Assembly (NCBI GenBank): GCA_963728965.1
Contig: CAVSMH010000016.1
Span: forward strand, 1 to 64,000
Direction of reading: 5' to 3'
From: DASQZT01 sp963728965
Lineage (GTDB): Bacteria > Acidobacteriota > Terriglobia > Bryobacterales > Bryobacteraceae
Length of the DNA stretch: 64,000 bases
Shown: in pieces, positions 18,120 to 27,600 of the stretch
Layout: each line of letters opens with the position of its first letter
Position numbering within the stretch: the first letter of the stretch is position 1
Notes under the pieces: generated by a model
Databases searched by the model: none
Seen by the model: the letters and a program-made list of their open reading frames with translations, nothing else
Told to the model about the DNA's origin: nothing
Made by a program: the position numbers and the translations under genes

Positions 18120-18989
18120 TCAGCCGACCAGTTCGAGGAAGGCGCGGGCGGAGTGGCTGAGGGCGCGGCGAGTGGGGTACACCAGGCGGATCTTACGCTC
18201 TACGTGCAGTTCCTTTACGCGCACTTCGCAGAGGATCTTCTGCTCGATTTCCTGCTCGACGCACATGCGCGGGAGGAATGCCACGCCGAGATTGTTCTGC
18301 ACCAGCTTGCGGATGGTCTCGATGGTCGGCATCTCGACCTCCATCCGCAATGGCACTTTGTGCGCCTGAAACTCGCGCAGCACCACCTCGCGATAGGGCG
18401 AGATCACGTTGTGGGCGATGAAGGTCTCCATGCCCAGCTCGGCAATGGAAACGGTTCTGTGGTGCGCCAGGCGATGCTTTGGGGAAACCACGAAGGCCAG
18501 CGCGTCGGTGTACAGCACCTTGGATTTCAAGCGCTCGTCGCCCGGGTCGTAGCTGATCACGCCCAGTTCCAGGTTGCCGTCGAGCAGTTCGTTGGGCACG
18601 CGGCTGGAGAGGCTGCGGCGGATCTGCACTTTCACCTTCGGGTATAGCTCGCGATAGCGCTCGATGTGGCGCAGCAGATACAGCGCCGTAGATTCATTGG
18701 CGCCGATGGCGAGCCTGCCTGCGGCATTGTCGCGAAGCTCCGCCAGGGTGTTCTCCATTTCCTGGCGCAGGCTCTCGAACCGGCGCGCGTAGTCCAGCAC
18801 CGCTCGGCCGGCGTCGGTGAGGATCAACTCCTTGCCGGAACGGTCGATCAGCTTTTCACCCAGCTCCTGCTCGAGGCGCTGGAGCGCCAGCGACACCGCC
18901 GGCTGGGTGCGCAGCAGTTTTTCGGCCGCCCGGGAGAAACTCCTCTCGGTGGCAATGGTCAAGAATACCTGTAGCGAATAAAACTCCAT
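18120..18989 (-). CDS. LysR-family transcriptional regulator
   Basis: This is a regulator of about 289 residues, start set at ATG 18989 (MEFYSLQVFLTIATERSFS), the normal LysR opening; a longer frame to 19037 has no family similarity. The winged HTH is in SFSRAAEKLLRTQPAVSLALQ, and the ligand-binding domain includes GRLAIGANES and LELGVISYDPG. It is transcribed divergently from leuA with about 140 bp between starts, the usual arrangement for a LysR protein controlling its neighbour. I infer a role in leucine synthesis; the effector is unknown. Confidence 0.9.
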   Translation of the reverse strand: MEFYSLQVFLTIATERSFSRAAEKLLRTQPAVSLALQRLEQELGEKLIDRSGKELILTDAGRAVLDYARRFESLRQEMENTLAELRDNAAGRLAIGANESTALYLLRHIERYRELYPKVKVQIRRSLSSRVPNELLDGNLELGVISYDPGDERLKSKVLYTDALAFVVSPKHRLAHHRTVSIAELGMETFIAHNVISPYREVVLREFQAHKVPLRMEVEMPTIETIRKLVQNNLGVAFLPRMCVEQEIEQKILCEVRVKELHVERKIRLVYPTRRALSHSARAFLELVG

Positions 18990-19079
18990 CAGCAGCCCAT
19001 CCTCACTCCACACTCCCCCAGCGGGCCTGTTGTGCACTCATCATAACATCTGTTTATGCCAGCCTCCAATATTATAAAT

Positions 19080-19109
19080 TTGCCAAATCCAACATCCAGA
19101 CCGCATAAT
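19080..19109 (+). promoter_or_regulatory. Sigma-70-type promoter of the leu operon
   Basis: TTGCCA (19080-19085) and CATAAT (19104-19109) are separated by 18 bp. The predicted start near 19116 leaves only about 12 bases before the leuA ATG at 19128. The AT-rich stretch just upstream (around 19065-19080) is a plausible LysR binding region. No leader peptide or attenuator is evident. Confidence 0.5.
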
Positions 19110-19127
19110 GCTCGTATTGGTGAACGG

Positions 19128-20300
19128 ATGAGCGATCGCGTATACATCTTCGATACAACTCTTCGCGACGGCGAACAGTCGCCCGGATGCAGCATGAACG
19201 TCGCCGAGAAGCTGCGTATGGCCCGCAAGCTGGTGGAACTCGGGGTGGACATTCTCGAGGCGGGATTCCCCATCGCGTCGGAAGGGGATTTCGAAGCGGT
19301 GGACGCCGTCAGCCGCGAGTTCACCTGGGCGAACGTAGCCGCGCTGGCCCGCGCCTGCACGCTGGACGTGCAGCGCGCCGCCCAATCGCTGACCCACGCG
19401 CGGCGCCCGCGGATTCATACGTTTATCGCTACCAGCGATATTCATCTCAAACACAAGTTGAAGAAGTCGCGCGAGCAGGTGCTGGAAGAGGCCGTAGCCG
19501 CGGTGGAGTTGGCGCGGCGGTACGTGGACGACGTAGAGTTTTCGGCCGAAGATGGCGCCCGGACCGAGCCCGAGTACCTGGAGAAGATCTCGCGGGCGGT
19601 GGTGGCGGCCGGGGCGCGCACGGTCAATATACCCGATACGGTCGGTTACTCGACGCCCAAGGAGTTCTCCGTCCTGATCGGCAGGATTGTGAAAGCGCTG
19701 GGCGATTGCGCGATTGTCAGCGTGCATTGTCACGACGACCTGGGACTGGCGGTGGCCAATTCGCTCGCCGCCCTGGATGCGGGCGCACGGCAGATCGAGT
19801 GCACCATCAACGGCATCGGCGAACGCGCCGGCAATTGCTCGCTCGAAGAAGTAGTGATGATCCTGAAGACCCGCGTGGACGCCTACCCGTACCATACCGG
19901 AATCCAGACCGAGCACCTGTACTCGGCGAGCCAGTTATTGAGCTCGGTGATCACCTTCGGCCCGCAGCCCAACAAGGCCATTGTCGGCCGGAACGCGTTC
20001 GCGCATGAAGCCGGGATTCACCAGGACGGATACCTGAAAGAGAAGACCACCTACGAGATTATCGATCCCCGATCGGTGGGAGTGCCCGAAGGCAGCCTGG
20101 TGCTGGGCAAGCACAGCGGGCGCCACGCGCTGAACCAACGGGCGAAGGATTTGGGATTTCAGCTGACACGGGAAGAGGTGGACGATTTGTATCATCGCTT
20201 CACGGCGGTTGCCGACCACCGCAAGAAAGGCCTGATGGACGAGGAGATCGTGGCGTTGATCCACGAAGTCGCCAAACTCCAGGAGGCGGCGGCCGATTAA
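19128..20300 (+). CDS. leuA: 2-isopropylmalate synthase, short form without the C-terminal regulatory domain
   Basis: This enzyme condenses acetyl-CoA with 2-ketoisovalerate, the first step of leucine synthesis. The catalytic barrel is complete, with FDTTLRDGEQSPG near the start and VSVHCHDDLGLAVANS carrying the metal-binding His-x-His. The linker subdomain (KHSGRHALNQRAKDLG) is also present. The protein stops at about 390 residues, just where the LeuA dimer/allosteric domain (roughly 120 residues) would begin. The stop overlaps the leuB start by one base (TAATG), so the short form looks like a settled gene end and not a recent nonsense mutation. Feedback inhibition by leucine is probably lost or altered. 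Confidence 0.93.
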   Translation: MSDRVYIFDTTLRDGEQSPGCSMNVAEKLRMARKLVELGVDILEAGFPIASEGDFEAVDAVSREFTWANVAALARACTLDVQRAAQSLTHARRPRIHTFIATSDIHLKHKLKKSREQVLEEAVAAVELARRYVDDVEFSAEDGARTEPEYLEKISRAVVAAGARTVNIPDTVGYSTPKEFSVLIGRIVKALGDCAIVSVHCHDDLGLAVANSLAALDAGARQIECTINGIGERAGNCSLEEVVMILKTRVDAYPYHTGIQTEHLYSASQLLSSVITFGPQPNKAIVGRNAFAHEAGIHQDGYLKEKTTYEIIDPRSVGVPEGSLVLGKHSGRHALNQRAKDLGFQLTREEVDDLYHRFTAVADHRKKGLMDEEIVALIHEVAKLQEAAAD

Positions 20301-21385
20301 TGAACCTGAACGTTCTGGTTCTGCCGGGCGATGGCATCGGCACGGAGGTGACGGCTGAAGCGGTGCGGGTGTTACGGCACGTCGCGCGCAAATGGAATCA
20401 CGGGCTGGAACTGAAGGAAGGGCTGTTGGGCGGCATCGCCATTCACCGGACAGGGTCGCCGCTGCCCGAAGAAACGGCGCGCCTGGCGGCGCAGGCGGAT
20501 GCCACCCTGATGGGTGCCGTGGGGCTGCCGGAGTTCGACAACGCGCCGCCCGAGCAGCGGCCGGAAAAAGGATTGCTAGGTCTTCGCAAGGCGCTGGGGG
20601 TATTTGCCAACCTGCGCCCGGTGCGAGCGTACGCGTCACAGCTGGATTCTTCGCCATTGAAGAATCACCTGGTGGAAGGCACCGACATGATTATCGTCCG
20701 CGAACTGACGGGCGGTATCTATTACGGCACGCCGCGCGGAATTTCGGGTCACGGCGCGGATATGCGGGCGGTCAATACCATGACCTACACGCGTTCGGAA
20801 ATCGAACGCGTTTCCCGCATGGCCTTCCACCTGGCGCGTACGCGGCGCAAGAGAGTGACTTCCGTCGATAAGTCCAACGTGCTTGAGAACTCGCAGCTCT
20901 GGCGCAAGGTCGTCGTGGAGATCGCAGAGGAGTTTCCCGATGTATCGCTCGATCACCTGCTGGTGGACAACTGCGCCATGCAACTGGTCCTCAACCCGCG
21001 GCGCTTCGATGTGGTGCTGACGGAAAACATGTTCGGCGACATTCTGAGCGACGAGGGCGCGGTGCTGGCGGGATCGATCGGGATGCTGCCCTCGGCCTCG
21101 ATCGGCGACCGGCGGCCTTCAGGCGCGTGGGTGGGGCTGTACGAGCCGGTGCACGGTTCCGCCCCCGATATCGCCGGGCAGAACAAGGCCAACCCGCTGG
21201 GGGCCATAGGCTCGGTGGCGGCCCTGCTCGAATACAGTTTCGGATTGAAGGAAGAAGCGTCCGCCGTGTATGCCGCGATCGAAGCCGTTCTCCGCGGCGG
21301 GACCCTGACCGCAGACCTACGACCTTCGGGCGCACCTGCCACCACCGAACAGGTGGGACAGGCGGTGTGCGCCGCGATCGGCTGA
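20300..21385 (+). CDS. leuB: 3-isopropylmalate dehydrogenase
   Basis: This 361-residue NAD-dependent enzyme oxidises and decarboxylates 3-isopropylmalate. It shows the GDGIGTEVTAEAVRVL opening, the substrate arginines in GLRKALGVFANLRPVR, RELTGGIYYG, DKSNVLENSQLWR and the metal/NAD site NMFGDILSDEGAVLAGSIG followed by EPVHGSAPDIAGQNKANP. Its ATG overlaps the leuA stop, giving translational coupling. A strong hairpin follows its stop before leuC. Confidence 0.97.
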   Translation: MNLNVLVLPGDGIGTEVTAEAVRVLRHVARKWNHGLELKEGLLGGIAIHRTGSPLPEETARLAAQADATLMGAVGLPEFDNAPPEQRPEKGLLGLRKALGVFANLRPVRAYASQLDSSPLKNHLVEGTDMIIVRELTGGIYYGTPRGISGHGADMRAVNTMTYTRSEIERVSRMAFHLARTRRKRVTSVDKSNVLENSQLWRKVVVEIAEEFPDVSLDHLLVDNCAMQLVLNPRRFDVVLTENMFGDILSDEGAVLAGSIGMLPSASIGDRRPSGAWVGLYEPVHGSAPDIAGQNKANPLGAIGSVAALLEYSFGLKEEASAVYAAIEAVLRGGTLTADLRPSGAPATTEQVGQAVCAAIG

Positions 21386-21411
21386 GCGGGGACTTACCGG
21401 TCTCCGCTCAG
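21382..21411 (+). terminator. Hairpin between leuB and leuC
   Basis: CTGAGCGGGGAC (21382-21393) pairs with GTCTCCGCTCAG (21400-21411) over 12 bp, including one G-U pair, with a 6-base loop. No T tract follows. It overlaps the leuB stop and sits 31 bp before leuC. It may be an RNA-processing or stability element that sets the leuB/leuC ratio, rather than a full terminator. Confidence 0.5.
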
Positions 21412-21442
21412 TCATAATAGTAAGAGCTCCCATTGATGACCC

Positions 21443-22843
21443 ATGCCCCGTACAATCGTTGAAAAACTGTGGGATTCCCACATCGTTCATGAACAGCCCG
21501 GCACGCCGGCTTTGCTGTTCATCGACCTTCACCTGGTGCACGAAGTGACGTCGCCACAGGCGTTCGACGGATTGCGGCAACGCCGCCTCAAGGTGCGCCG
21601 TCCGGACCTGACCATCGCCACCGCGGATCACAGCATCCCTACCACCGACCGCTCGCTGCCCATCGTGGACGAAATCGCCGCCAAACAACTGGCGCAGCTC
21701 GAGACCAACTGCGCCGATTTCGGCATCCGCTGTCTCGGCATCCACAGCGACCGGCAGGGCATCGTGCACGTTATCGGACCGGAACTCGGCCTCACCCAGC
21801 CGGGCATGACAGTGGTTTGCGGCGACAGCCATACGGCGACGCACGGCGCGTTCGGTGCGCTGGCCTTCGGCATCGGCACCAGCGAGGTGGAGCACGTGCT
21901 CGCCACGCAGTGCCTGCTGCAACGGAAGTCGAAAACTTTCGGCATCCATGTCGATGGCGCACTGGGAACGGGCGTCTCGGCGAAGGACATCATCCTGGCG
22001 CTGATCGCGAAGATCGGCATCGGCGGCGGCACCGGCGCCATTTTCGAATACACGGGCAGCGCCATTCGCGCGCTCTCGATGGAAGAGCGGATGACGGTGT
22101 GCAACATGTCGATTGAAGGCGGCGCGCGCGCCGGACTGATAGCGCCCGACGACACCACGTTCGAGTACCTCTGCGGCCGTCCGCACGCGCCCAAGGGGGT
22201 GGCGTGGGAGGCGGCGGTGGCGCGCTGGCGGCAGCTTCCGACCGACCCAGGCGCCGAATACCATCACTCCATGACGATCGATGCCGGGAAGCTGGAGCCG
22301 ATGATCACCTACGGCACGAACCCGGGGATGGGCCTGCCAGTGACGGCGCCGCTGCCTGATCCGTCGCAGGTGGCCGACCCGATGGCCCGCGATTCGATCA
22401 CCAAGGCGCTCGACTACATGGGGCTCGAAGGCGGCAAGCCGCTGCTGGGCCACCCCATTGACGTGGTCTTCATCGGAAGTTGTACGAATTCCCGCATTTC
22501 CGACCTGCGCACGGCGGCGGCGGTTCTCAAGGGCCGCAAAGTGGATCCCAACGTGCGTGTGCTGGTGGTTCCTGGCTCGCAGGAAGTGAAGCGGCTGGCC
22601 ATCGCCGAGGGGCTGCCGGAACTCTTCCGCCAGGCCGGCTGTGAATGGCGGGAGCCGGGCTGCTCGATGTGCATCGCCATGAACGGCGACCAACTCGCTC
22701 CCGGCCAGTACAGCGTGTCCACCAGCAACCGCAATTTCGAAGGGCGCCAGGGCAAAGGCGGGCGTACCTTCCTGGCCAGCCCGCTGACCGCGGCGGCCGC
22801 CGCGCTGACCGGCAAGATCACCGATGTGAGGACACTGCTATGA
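21443..22843 (+). CDS. leuC: 3-isopropylmalate dehydratase, large subunit
   Basis: This 466-residue aconitase-fold subunit, with LeuD, isomerises 2- to 3-isopropylmalate. The 4Fe-4S ligands are visible: Cys in FIGSCTNSRISDL and two Cys in GCSMCIAMNGDQ. VVCGDSHTATHGAFGALAFG and the C-terminal SVSTSNRNFEGRQGKGG are also typical. The start is ATG 21443 (MPRTIVEKLWDSHIV). Its stop overlaps the leuD start, so the two subunits are made in step. Confidence 0.97.
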   Translation: MPRTIVEKLWDSHIVHEQPGTPALLFIDLHLVHEVTSPQAFDGLRQRRLKVRRPDLTIATADHSIPTTDRSLPIVDEIAAKQLAQLETNCADFGIRCLGIHSDRQGIVHVIGPELGLTQPGMTVVCGDSHTATHGAFGALAFGIGTSEVEHVLATQCLLQRKSKTFGIHVDGALGTGVSAKDIILALIAKIGIGGGTGAIFEYTGSAIRALSMEERMTVCNMSIEGGARAGLIAPDDTTFEYLCGRPHAPKGVAWEAAVARWRQLPTDPGAEYHHSMTIDAGKLEPMITYGTNPGMGLPVTAPLPDPSQVADPMARDSITKALDYMGLEGGKPLLGHPIDVVFIGSCTNSRISDLRTAAAVLKGRKVDPNVRVLVVPGSQEVKRLAIAEGLPELFRQAGCEWREPGCSMCIAMNGDQLAPGQYSVSTSNRNFEGRQGKGGRTFLASPLTAAAAALTGKITDVRTLL

Positions 22844-23442
22844 AGCCATTCACCAATTTCGAAAGCCGGCTGGTGCCGCTCCCCATCAACAATATCGATA
22901 CCGACCAGATTATTCCAGCGCGCTTCTTGAAGACAACTTCCAAGCAGGGTCTGGGTCGCCAGCTCTTCAACGACTGGCGCTACGACGCCGAGGGCCGGCC
23001 CATTGCCGATTTCATCCTGAACCGGCGCGAAGCCCACGGTGCGCAGGTGCTTTTGGCCGGCGACAACTTCGGCTGCGGCAGTTCGCGCGAGCACGCTCCC
23101 TGGGCGCTGGCGCAGTTCGGATTCCGCGCGGTAATCAGCACGTCGTTTGCGGACATCTTCAAGCAGAACAGCCTGAAGAACTCGCTGCTGCCGATCGTGG
23201 TTCCTGCCGATGTGCATGCGGAGTTGTTTGCCGCCCCGGCCGAAGCCACAGTGAAGATCGATTTGGCCAACCAGGCGCTGACGACGCCTTCGGGCCGCGC
23301 GGTGAAATTTCCGATCGACAGCTTCGCGAAGCAGTGCCTTCTGGAAGGGGTGGATGAGCTGGGGTACATCCTCCAGCACGAGGCCGATATCGCAGCGTAC
23401 GAGTCGACGCACGCACCGGGGATTAACGCGCTCGACGCTTAG
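22840..23442 (+). CDS. leuD: 3-isopropylmalate dehydratase, small subunit
   Basis: This 200-residue partner of LeuC starts at ATG 22840, overlapping the leuC stop. The family signatures are NIDTDQIIPARFLKTT near the N-terminus and LLAGDNFGCGSSREHAPWAL, which helps bind the substrate. The length is normal. It is the last gene of the leu set; ada follows 92 bp later. No leuC2/leuD2 duplication is visible in this window. Confidence 0.97.
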   Translation: MKPFTNFESRLVPLPINNIDTDQIIPARFLKTTSKQGLGRQLFNDWRYDAEGRPIADFILNRREAHGAQVLLAGDNFGCGSSREHAPWALAQFGFRAVISTSFADIFKQNSLKNSLLPIVVPADVHAELFAAPAEATVKIDLANQALTTPSGRAVKFPIDSFAKQCLLEGVDELGYILQHEADIAAYESTHAPGINALDA

Positions 23443-23534
23443 GGAAAAGCGCGTATTCCCGCGGCGGACAGCGGTCAAATTTGAAAGCAAGCGACGGGTG
23501 GAATGGCTCCAGGGAGTTCGGGCAAGCTGGAGGC

Positions 23535-24590
23535 ATGAGCAACGAACAAAAGTACTGGGACGCAATCGAGCGAAGGGATGCGGAATGGGACGGAACCTTC
23601 TTCTTCGGCGTCGCCACCACCGGGGTGTTTTGCCGACCTTCGTGTCCGGCGCGCCGCCCGCTGCGGCGCAACGTCCGCTTTTACGAAACAGCCGAAGCCG
23701 CGGAACGTGACGGGCTGCGGCCCTGCCTGCGGTGCCGTCCGCTCGAAAACCGCAGCGGCGCGCGCATGGAAGACTTGTGCCGGTACTTGGAAGCGCACGT
23801 GGAGGAGCCGCCCGACCTGGCGGAGCTGGCGGCGCGAGCCGGCCTCAGCCGGTTTCACCTCCAGCGGAGCTTCAAGGCCGCGGTGGGCTTGACGCCGCGC
23901 CAGTACCTGGAAGCTGATCGCCTGCGCAAGCTCAAGCGAAGCCTGAGAGAATCGCGGGACGTGGCCGAAGCGGTGTACGATGCCGGTTTCGGATCGTCCA
24001 GCCGGGTGTATGAGCGGGTCGATACGCGCCTGGGAATGACGCCGGGCGAATACCGGCGCGGCGGGCGCGGGGTCTCGATTACGTATGCGACGGTCGAGTC
24101 GCCCCTGGGACTCATGCTGATCGGCGCCACCGATCGGGGCATCTGCTCGCTGCAATTTGGCGACAGCCGGGAGGCGCTCGTGGAGGGACTGCGGAAAGAA
24201 TATCCGGCGGCCGAGTTGCGGCCCATAGAAGAGCCCCGTCCGGCGGAGTTTGAAGCCTGGATTGAAGCCTTACGCGCACATCTGGAAGGCAGCCGGCCGA
24301 AGCTCGACCTGCCGCTGGATATTCGCGCCTCGGCCTTTCAGATGCGGGTTTGGAACTACCTCCAATCGATTCCCTACGGGGAGGTTCAGTCCTACAGCGA
24401 GGTCGCGGCGGGGACGGGGCAACCGTCCGCGACGCGCGCGGTGGCTCAGGCATGCGCTCGCAATCACGTGGCGATTCTCATCCCGTGCCACCGCGTGATT
24501 CGCGGGACCGGGGAACTGGGCGGGTACCGTTGGGGCGTCCAAAGGAAGCGGGCCTTGATCGACGCCGAAAGGGGCCGGACTGCGCGCTAG
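23535..24590 (+). CDS. ada: Bifunctional DNA methyl-repair protein and transcriptional activator Ada
   Basis: This 351-residue three-domain protein starts at ATG 23535 behind GGAGG. The N-terminal zinc domain has Cys33 and Cys37 (VFCRPSCPARRP) and a second pair in RPCLRCRP. One of these accepts methyl groups from DNA phosphotriesters, which turns the protein into an activator. An AraC-type HTH follows (LAARAGLSRFHLQRSFK, DAGFGSSSRVYER). The C-terminal O6-alkylguanine methyltransferase has its acceptor Cys in ILIPCHRVIRGTG. All key residues are present, so both repair and adaptive-response roles are expected. Confidence 0.96.
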   Translation: MSNEQKYWDAIERRDAEWDGTFFFGVATTGVFCRPSCPARRPLRRNVRFYETAEAAERDGLRPCLRCRPLENRSGARMEDLCRYLEAHVEEPPDLAELAARAGLSRFHLQRSFKAAVGLTPRQYLEADRLRKLKRSLRESRDVAEAVYDAGFGSSSRVYERVDTRLGMTPGEYRRGGRGVSITYATVESPLGLMLIGATDRGICSLQFGDSREALVEGLRKEYPAAELRPIEEPRPAEFEAWIEALRAHLEGSRPKLDLPLDIRASAFQMRVWNYLQSIPYGEVQSYSEVAAGTGQPSATRAVAQACARNHVAILIPCHRVIRGTGELGGYRWGVQRKRALIDAERGRTAR

Positions 24591-24606
24591 CTGAAAGTCC
24601 GGCCCC
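24571..24606. terminator. Probable bidirectional terminator between ada and the TonB receptor
   Basis: GGGGCCGGAC (24571-24580) pairs perfectly with GTCCGGCCCC (24597-24606) around a 16-base loop that contains the ada stop codon. On the minus strand a short T stretch follows. The two genes converge here, so it probably ends both transcripts. Confidence 0.65.
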
Positions 24607-24612
24607 GGTGTG

Positions 24613-27600
24613 TCAAAAATGCAGCTTCATGGCGAACTGCAAAATGCGCGGATCGCCGGCGCTGTTGATCACACCGAAATTGGAACTGTTTAGCCCGGTA
24701 GTAGGGCCGTTGAAATTGGTGTGGTTGATGACGTTGAACGCTTCGGCGCGGCTTTCGAGCTGCCAGCGTTCGGTCATATGGAAAGTGCGGCTCAAGGCGA
24801 GGTCGAAGTTCACTGTTCCGGGCGCCGTGAACGCGTCCCTTCCCAAATTGCCGAAAGTGCCGGGAGCCTGCGTCTGGAAGGCGCCTCGGGCCAGATAAGA
24901 CCGCGGATCGGATGCGTGCACGTACGCGGCGGTGGAGACCAGGTTGGGCCGGTCCAGCCCAATGCCGGTCTGGGAGATGTCCTGCCCATCGGTGATGTTG
25001 ATGGGCAGACCGGTATGGACAGTGACGATGGGGGCGATCTGCCAGTTCCCCAGAACGCGGCCCGCGATGCCATTGCCCTTAACCGGGCTGACCGCAATCA
25101 GCGAGGTGTTGGACTGATGACGTACGTCGAAGTTGCAGTTGCCCCGATCCTGAGAGCGGTTGTAGGGGTTCTCGTATTGGGAGCCGGCCAGTTCGCCGGT
25201 GAAGTCCACCTCGCTGATGCAGTGTGACCAGGTGTAGTTGGTCAGTAGCGTGAACCCGTTCGCGAAGCGATGCTGGAGCGAGAGCAGCAGGCCGCTGTAG
25301 TGCGAGTTGCCGCCCTGGTCGGAAGTTGTGATGCTGGAGTAGGCTGCTCCCAGCGCCGGGTTTTCCAGATACAGCGGACGGCGCAGGTTGGTGCTGGCGG
25401 AACTTCCGGGAATATAGATGGCGGGATTGATATCTTCGCCCACCCACACGTGCGTGGTTTTATTGCCCAGGTAGCTGACCGAAGCCAGCCAGTTGGGTGA
25501 GAACTGCCGCTGGTAGCTGATGTTCCACTGGAGCATGTAGGTGGGCAGCAGGTTCAGGGGCAGGTCCACATAGACGCCCGCGGTGGGAAACTGGAACGTC
25601 CTGGGAAGCGGGGAAGGCAGTGGGAAGGGCACGCCGCCGGGATAGCCGGCCCAGGGGTTGGTGAGCCCCCCGGCGGGGAAGGGCACGTCGATCGAGTTGG
25701 CGTAGGGCGGGTTGGTGGTCTGGCGCTCGTTATAGAACATCTCTTCGGTATCGCGCAGGATGGCGCTCGACACGCGGAGGGTCTGCTTGCCACTTCCGCT
25801 GGGGTCCCAGACCAGGCCGAGGCGGGGAGAGAGATTCAGCAAGTGCGAGTGCTGGAAGCCACGCGGGATGCCGGGATCGCCGTAGAACAAGAGGCCCGCC
25901 GGCGCATTGGTATAGACGCTGCTTCGCTGGCCGGCGCGAAACCCCTCGGGAGAGAAATACTCGCCGCGATCGAAGTAGTCGTAGGGCACCAGCGTCGGAT
26001 CCCACCGCAGGCCGGCGTTGAGGGTCAGGCGAGGCGCGAGGTGGACGCTGTCCTGCACGTACAGCGCGAAAATCGTTCCGCGTGTGGCGTTCTGCAGGTT
26101 GGCGCTCTGGGTGAAGGAATTCATGGTGCCGAGCATGAACGCGGCCAGGGCGTCACCCATGTTCTTACCGCTGGCGTATTGGCCGTTGAAGGAGAAGTTG
26201 CCGTTGGAGTTCCAGATGTTGATGGAGTTGAACTGGTCGCGAATGTAGTCCACGCCGAAGGCGATCTGGTGCTTGCCGTGAATCCAATCCACGTCGTCCG
26301 CCAAGTGGATGGAATTGACGTTGAAGTGGGCGTTGGCGCAGGTGCCGCAGCCGACGCTGAAGTAGCCGCTCACCGAAGCCTGGATGAAATTCGGCACGGG
26401 CGTGGGCACCTGAATGCCGAGCTTGGAGGGGTTGATGTCGTTGGGCGGTGCGCCGCGGTCGTCGCGGCGACGGGTGCCGGTGATGTGTAACGCGTTAACC
26501 AGGTTGCCGCTGAAGGTATAGGTGTCGCCGAGGGTGAGTGACTGGGCACGTTCCAGGTTGCCGGCGGAGGTGGTGGTGAGCAGGTTGTTGCCGTCGAAGA
26601 AGGCCGGATTGCGGTAGTCGTCGAGGAAATAACGGCCGTAGATCGTGTGCTTGGAGCTTTGCACCCAGTCGATGCGGCCGATGACCTGGTCTTCGTCGCC
26701 GGTGGTGGGAATGCCGTAGGTCACCTTGCCGCACTCATTCTGGGCGGCGGGCAGGAACTTGGTGAGGGCCAAGGCCTGCGCATTGAAGCGACTCACCGGA
26801 ATCTGATTGCCGGGAAAGGGCGATCCGTTGGTTGGATCGATGAGGGTCTTGCCGGCTCCTCCGGAGATGCAGCCGCCGCCATCGATGGCGCTGAAATCGC
26901 CGGCCAGCACGGCCGGCGTGGGAACGTAGCTGATGCTGGAGGGAGGATCCTGCCGATTGAACTGTCCCTGGAAACCGCCGAAGAAGAACAGCTTGTCGCG
27001 AATGATGTGGCTGCCGAAAGTGCCGCCGAACTGGTTGCGTTTCAGGCTGTCGTGGCGCGGGGCGAAGTAATTGCGGGCGTTCACGTCCCCATTGCGGAGG
27101 AACTCGAACAGGCTGCCGTGCCAGTCGTTGGTACCCGACTTGGTGACTGCGTTGACCACCGCGCCCGGATGCAGGCCAAAGCGCGCCGGCAGGCTGCTGG
27201 TCTGGACACTGAACTCCTGTAAAGCATCCGGGAAGGGGATCGGGAGGTTCACATTGGTGAACGAATCGTTGTTGTCGCCGCCGTCCAGAAGGTAGTTCAC
27301 GGCATTGGCCTGCCCGCCGGCGACCGAAATCGTCGTGGAGCTGTAGAAATTCTTGCTGCCCCGCAGATCACCCGAAGGCGTGGTCATGGCGGCGCCCGAT
27401 AGCAGGATGAGCTGGGTGGGCTGTCTGCCGTTCAGCGGAAGGTCCACGATGCGGCGCTCGTCAATCACCTGGGAGACGGTGTTCTCCGTTGTTTCCACCA
27501 TGCCGGCTTCGGCCGAAACCTCGACGTGCTCGGAGAGCGCGCCCAGTTGCATGGGAACGTTAATCTGTACATTGTTGCCGACTTGCAGGACAATGCCGGA

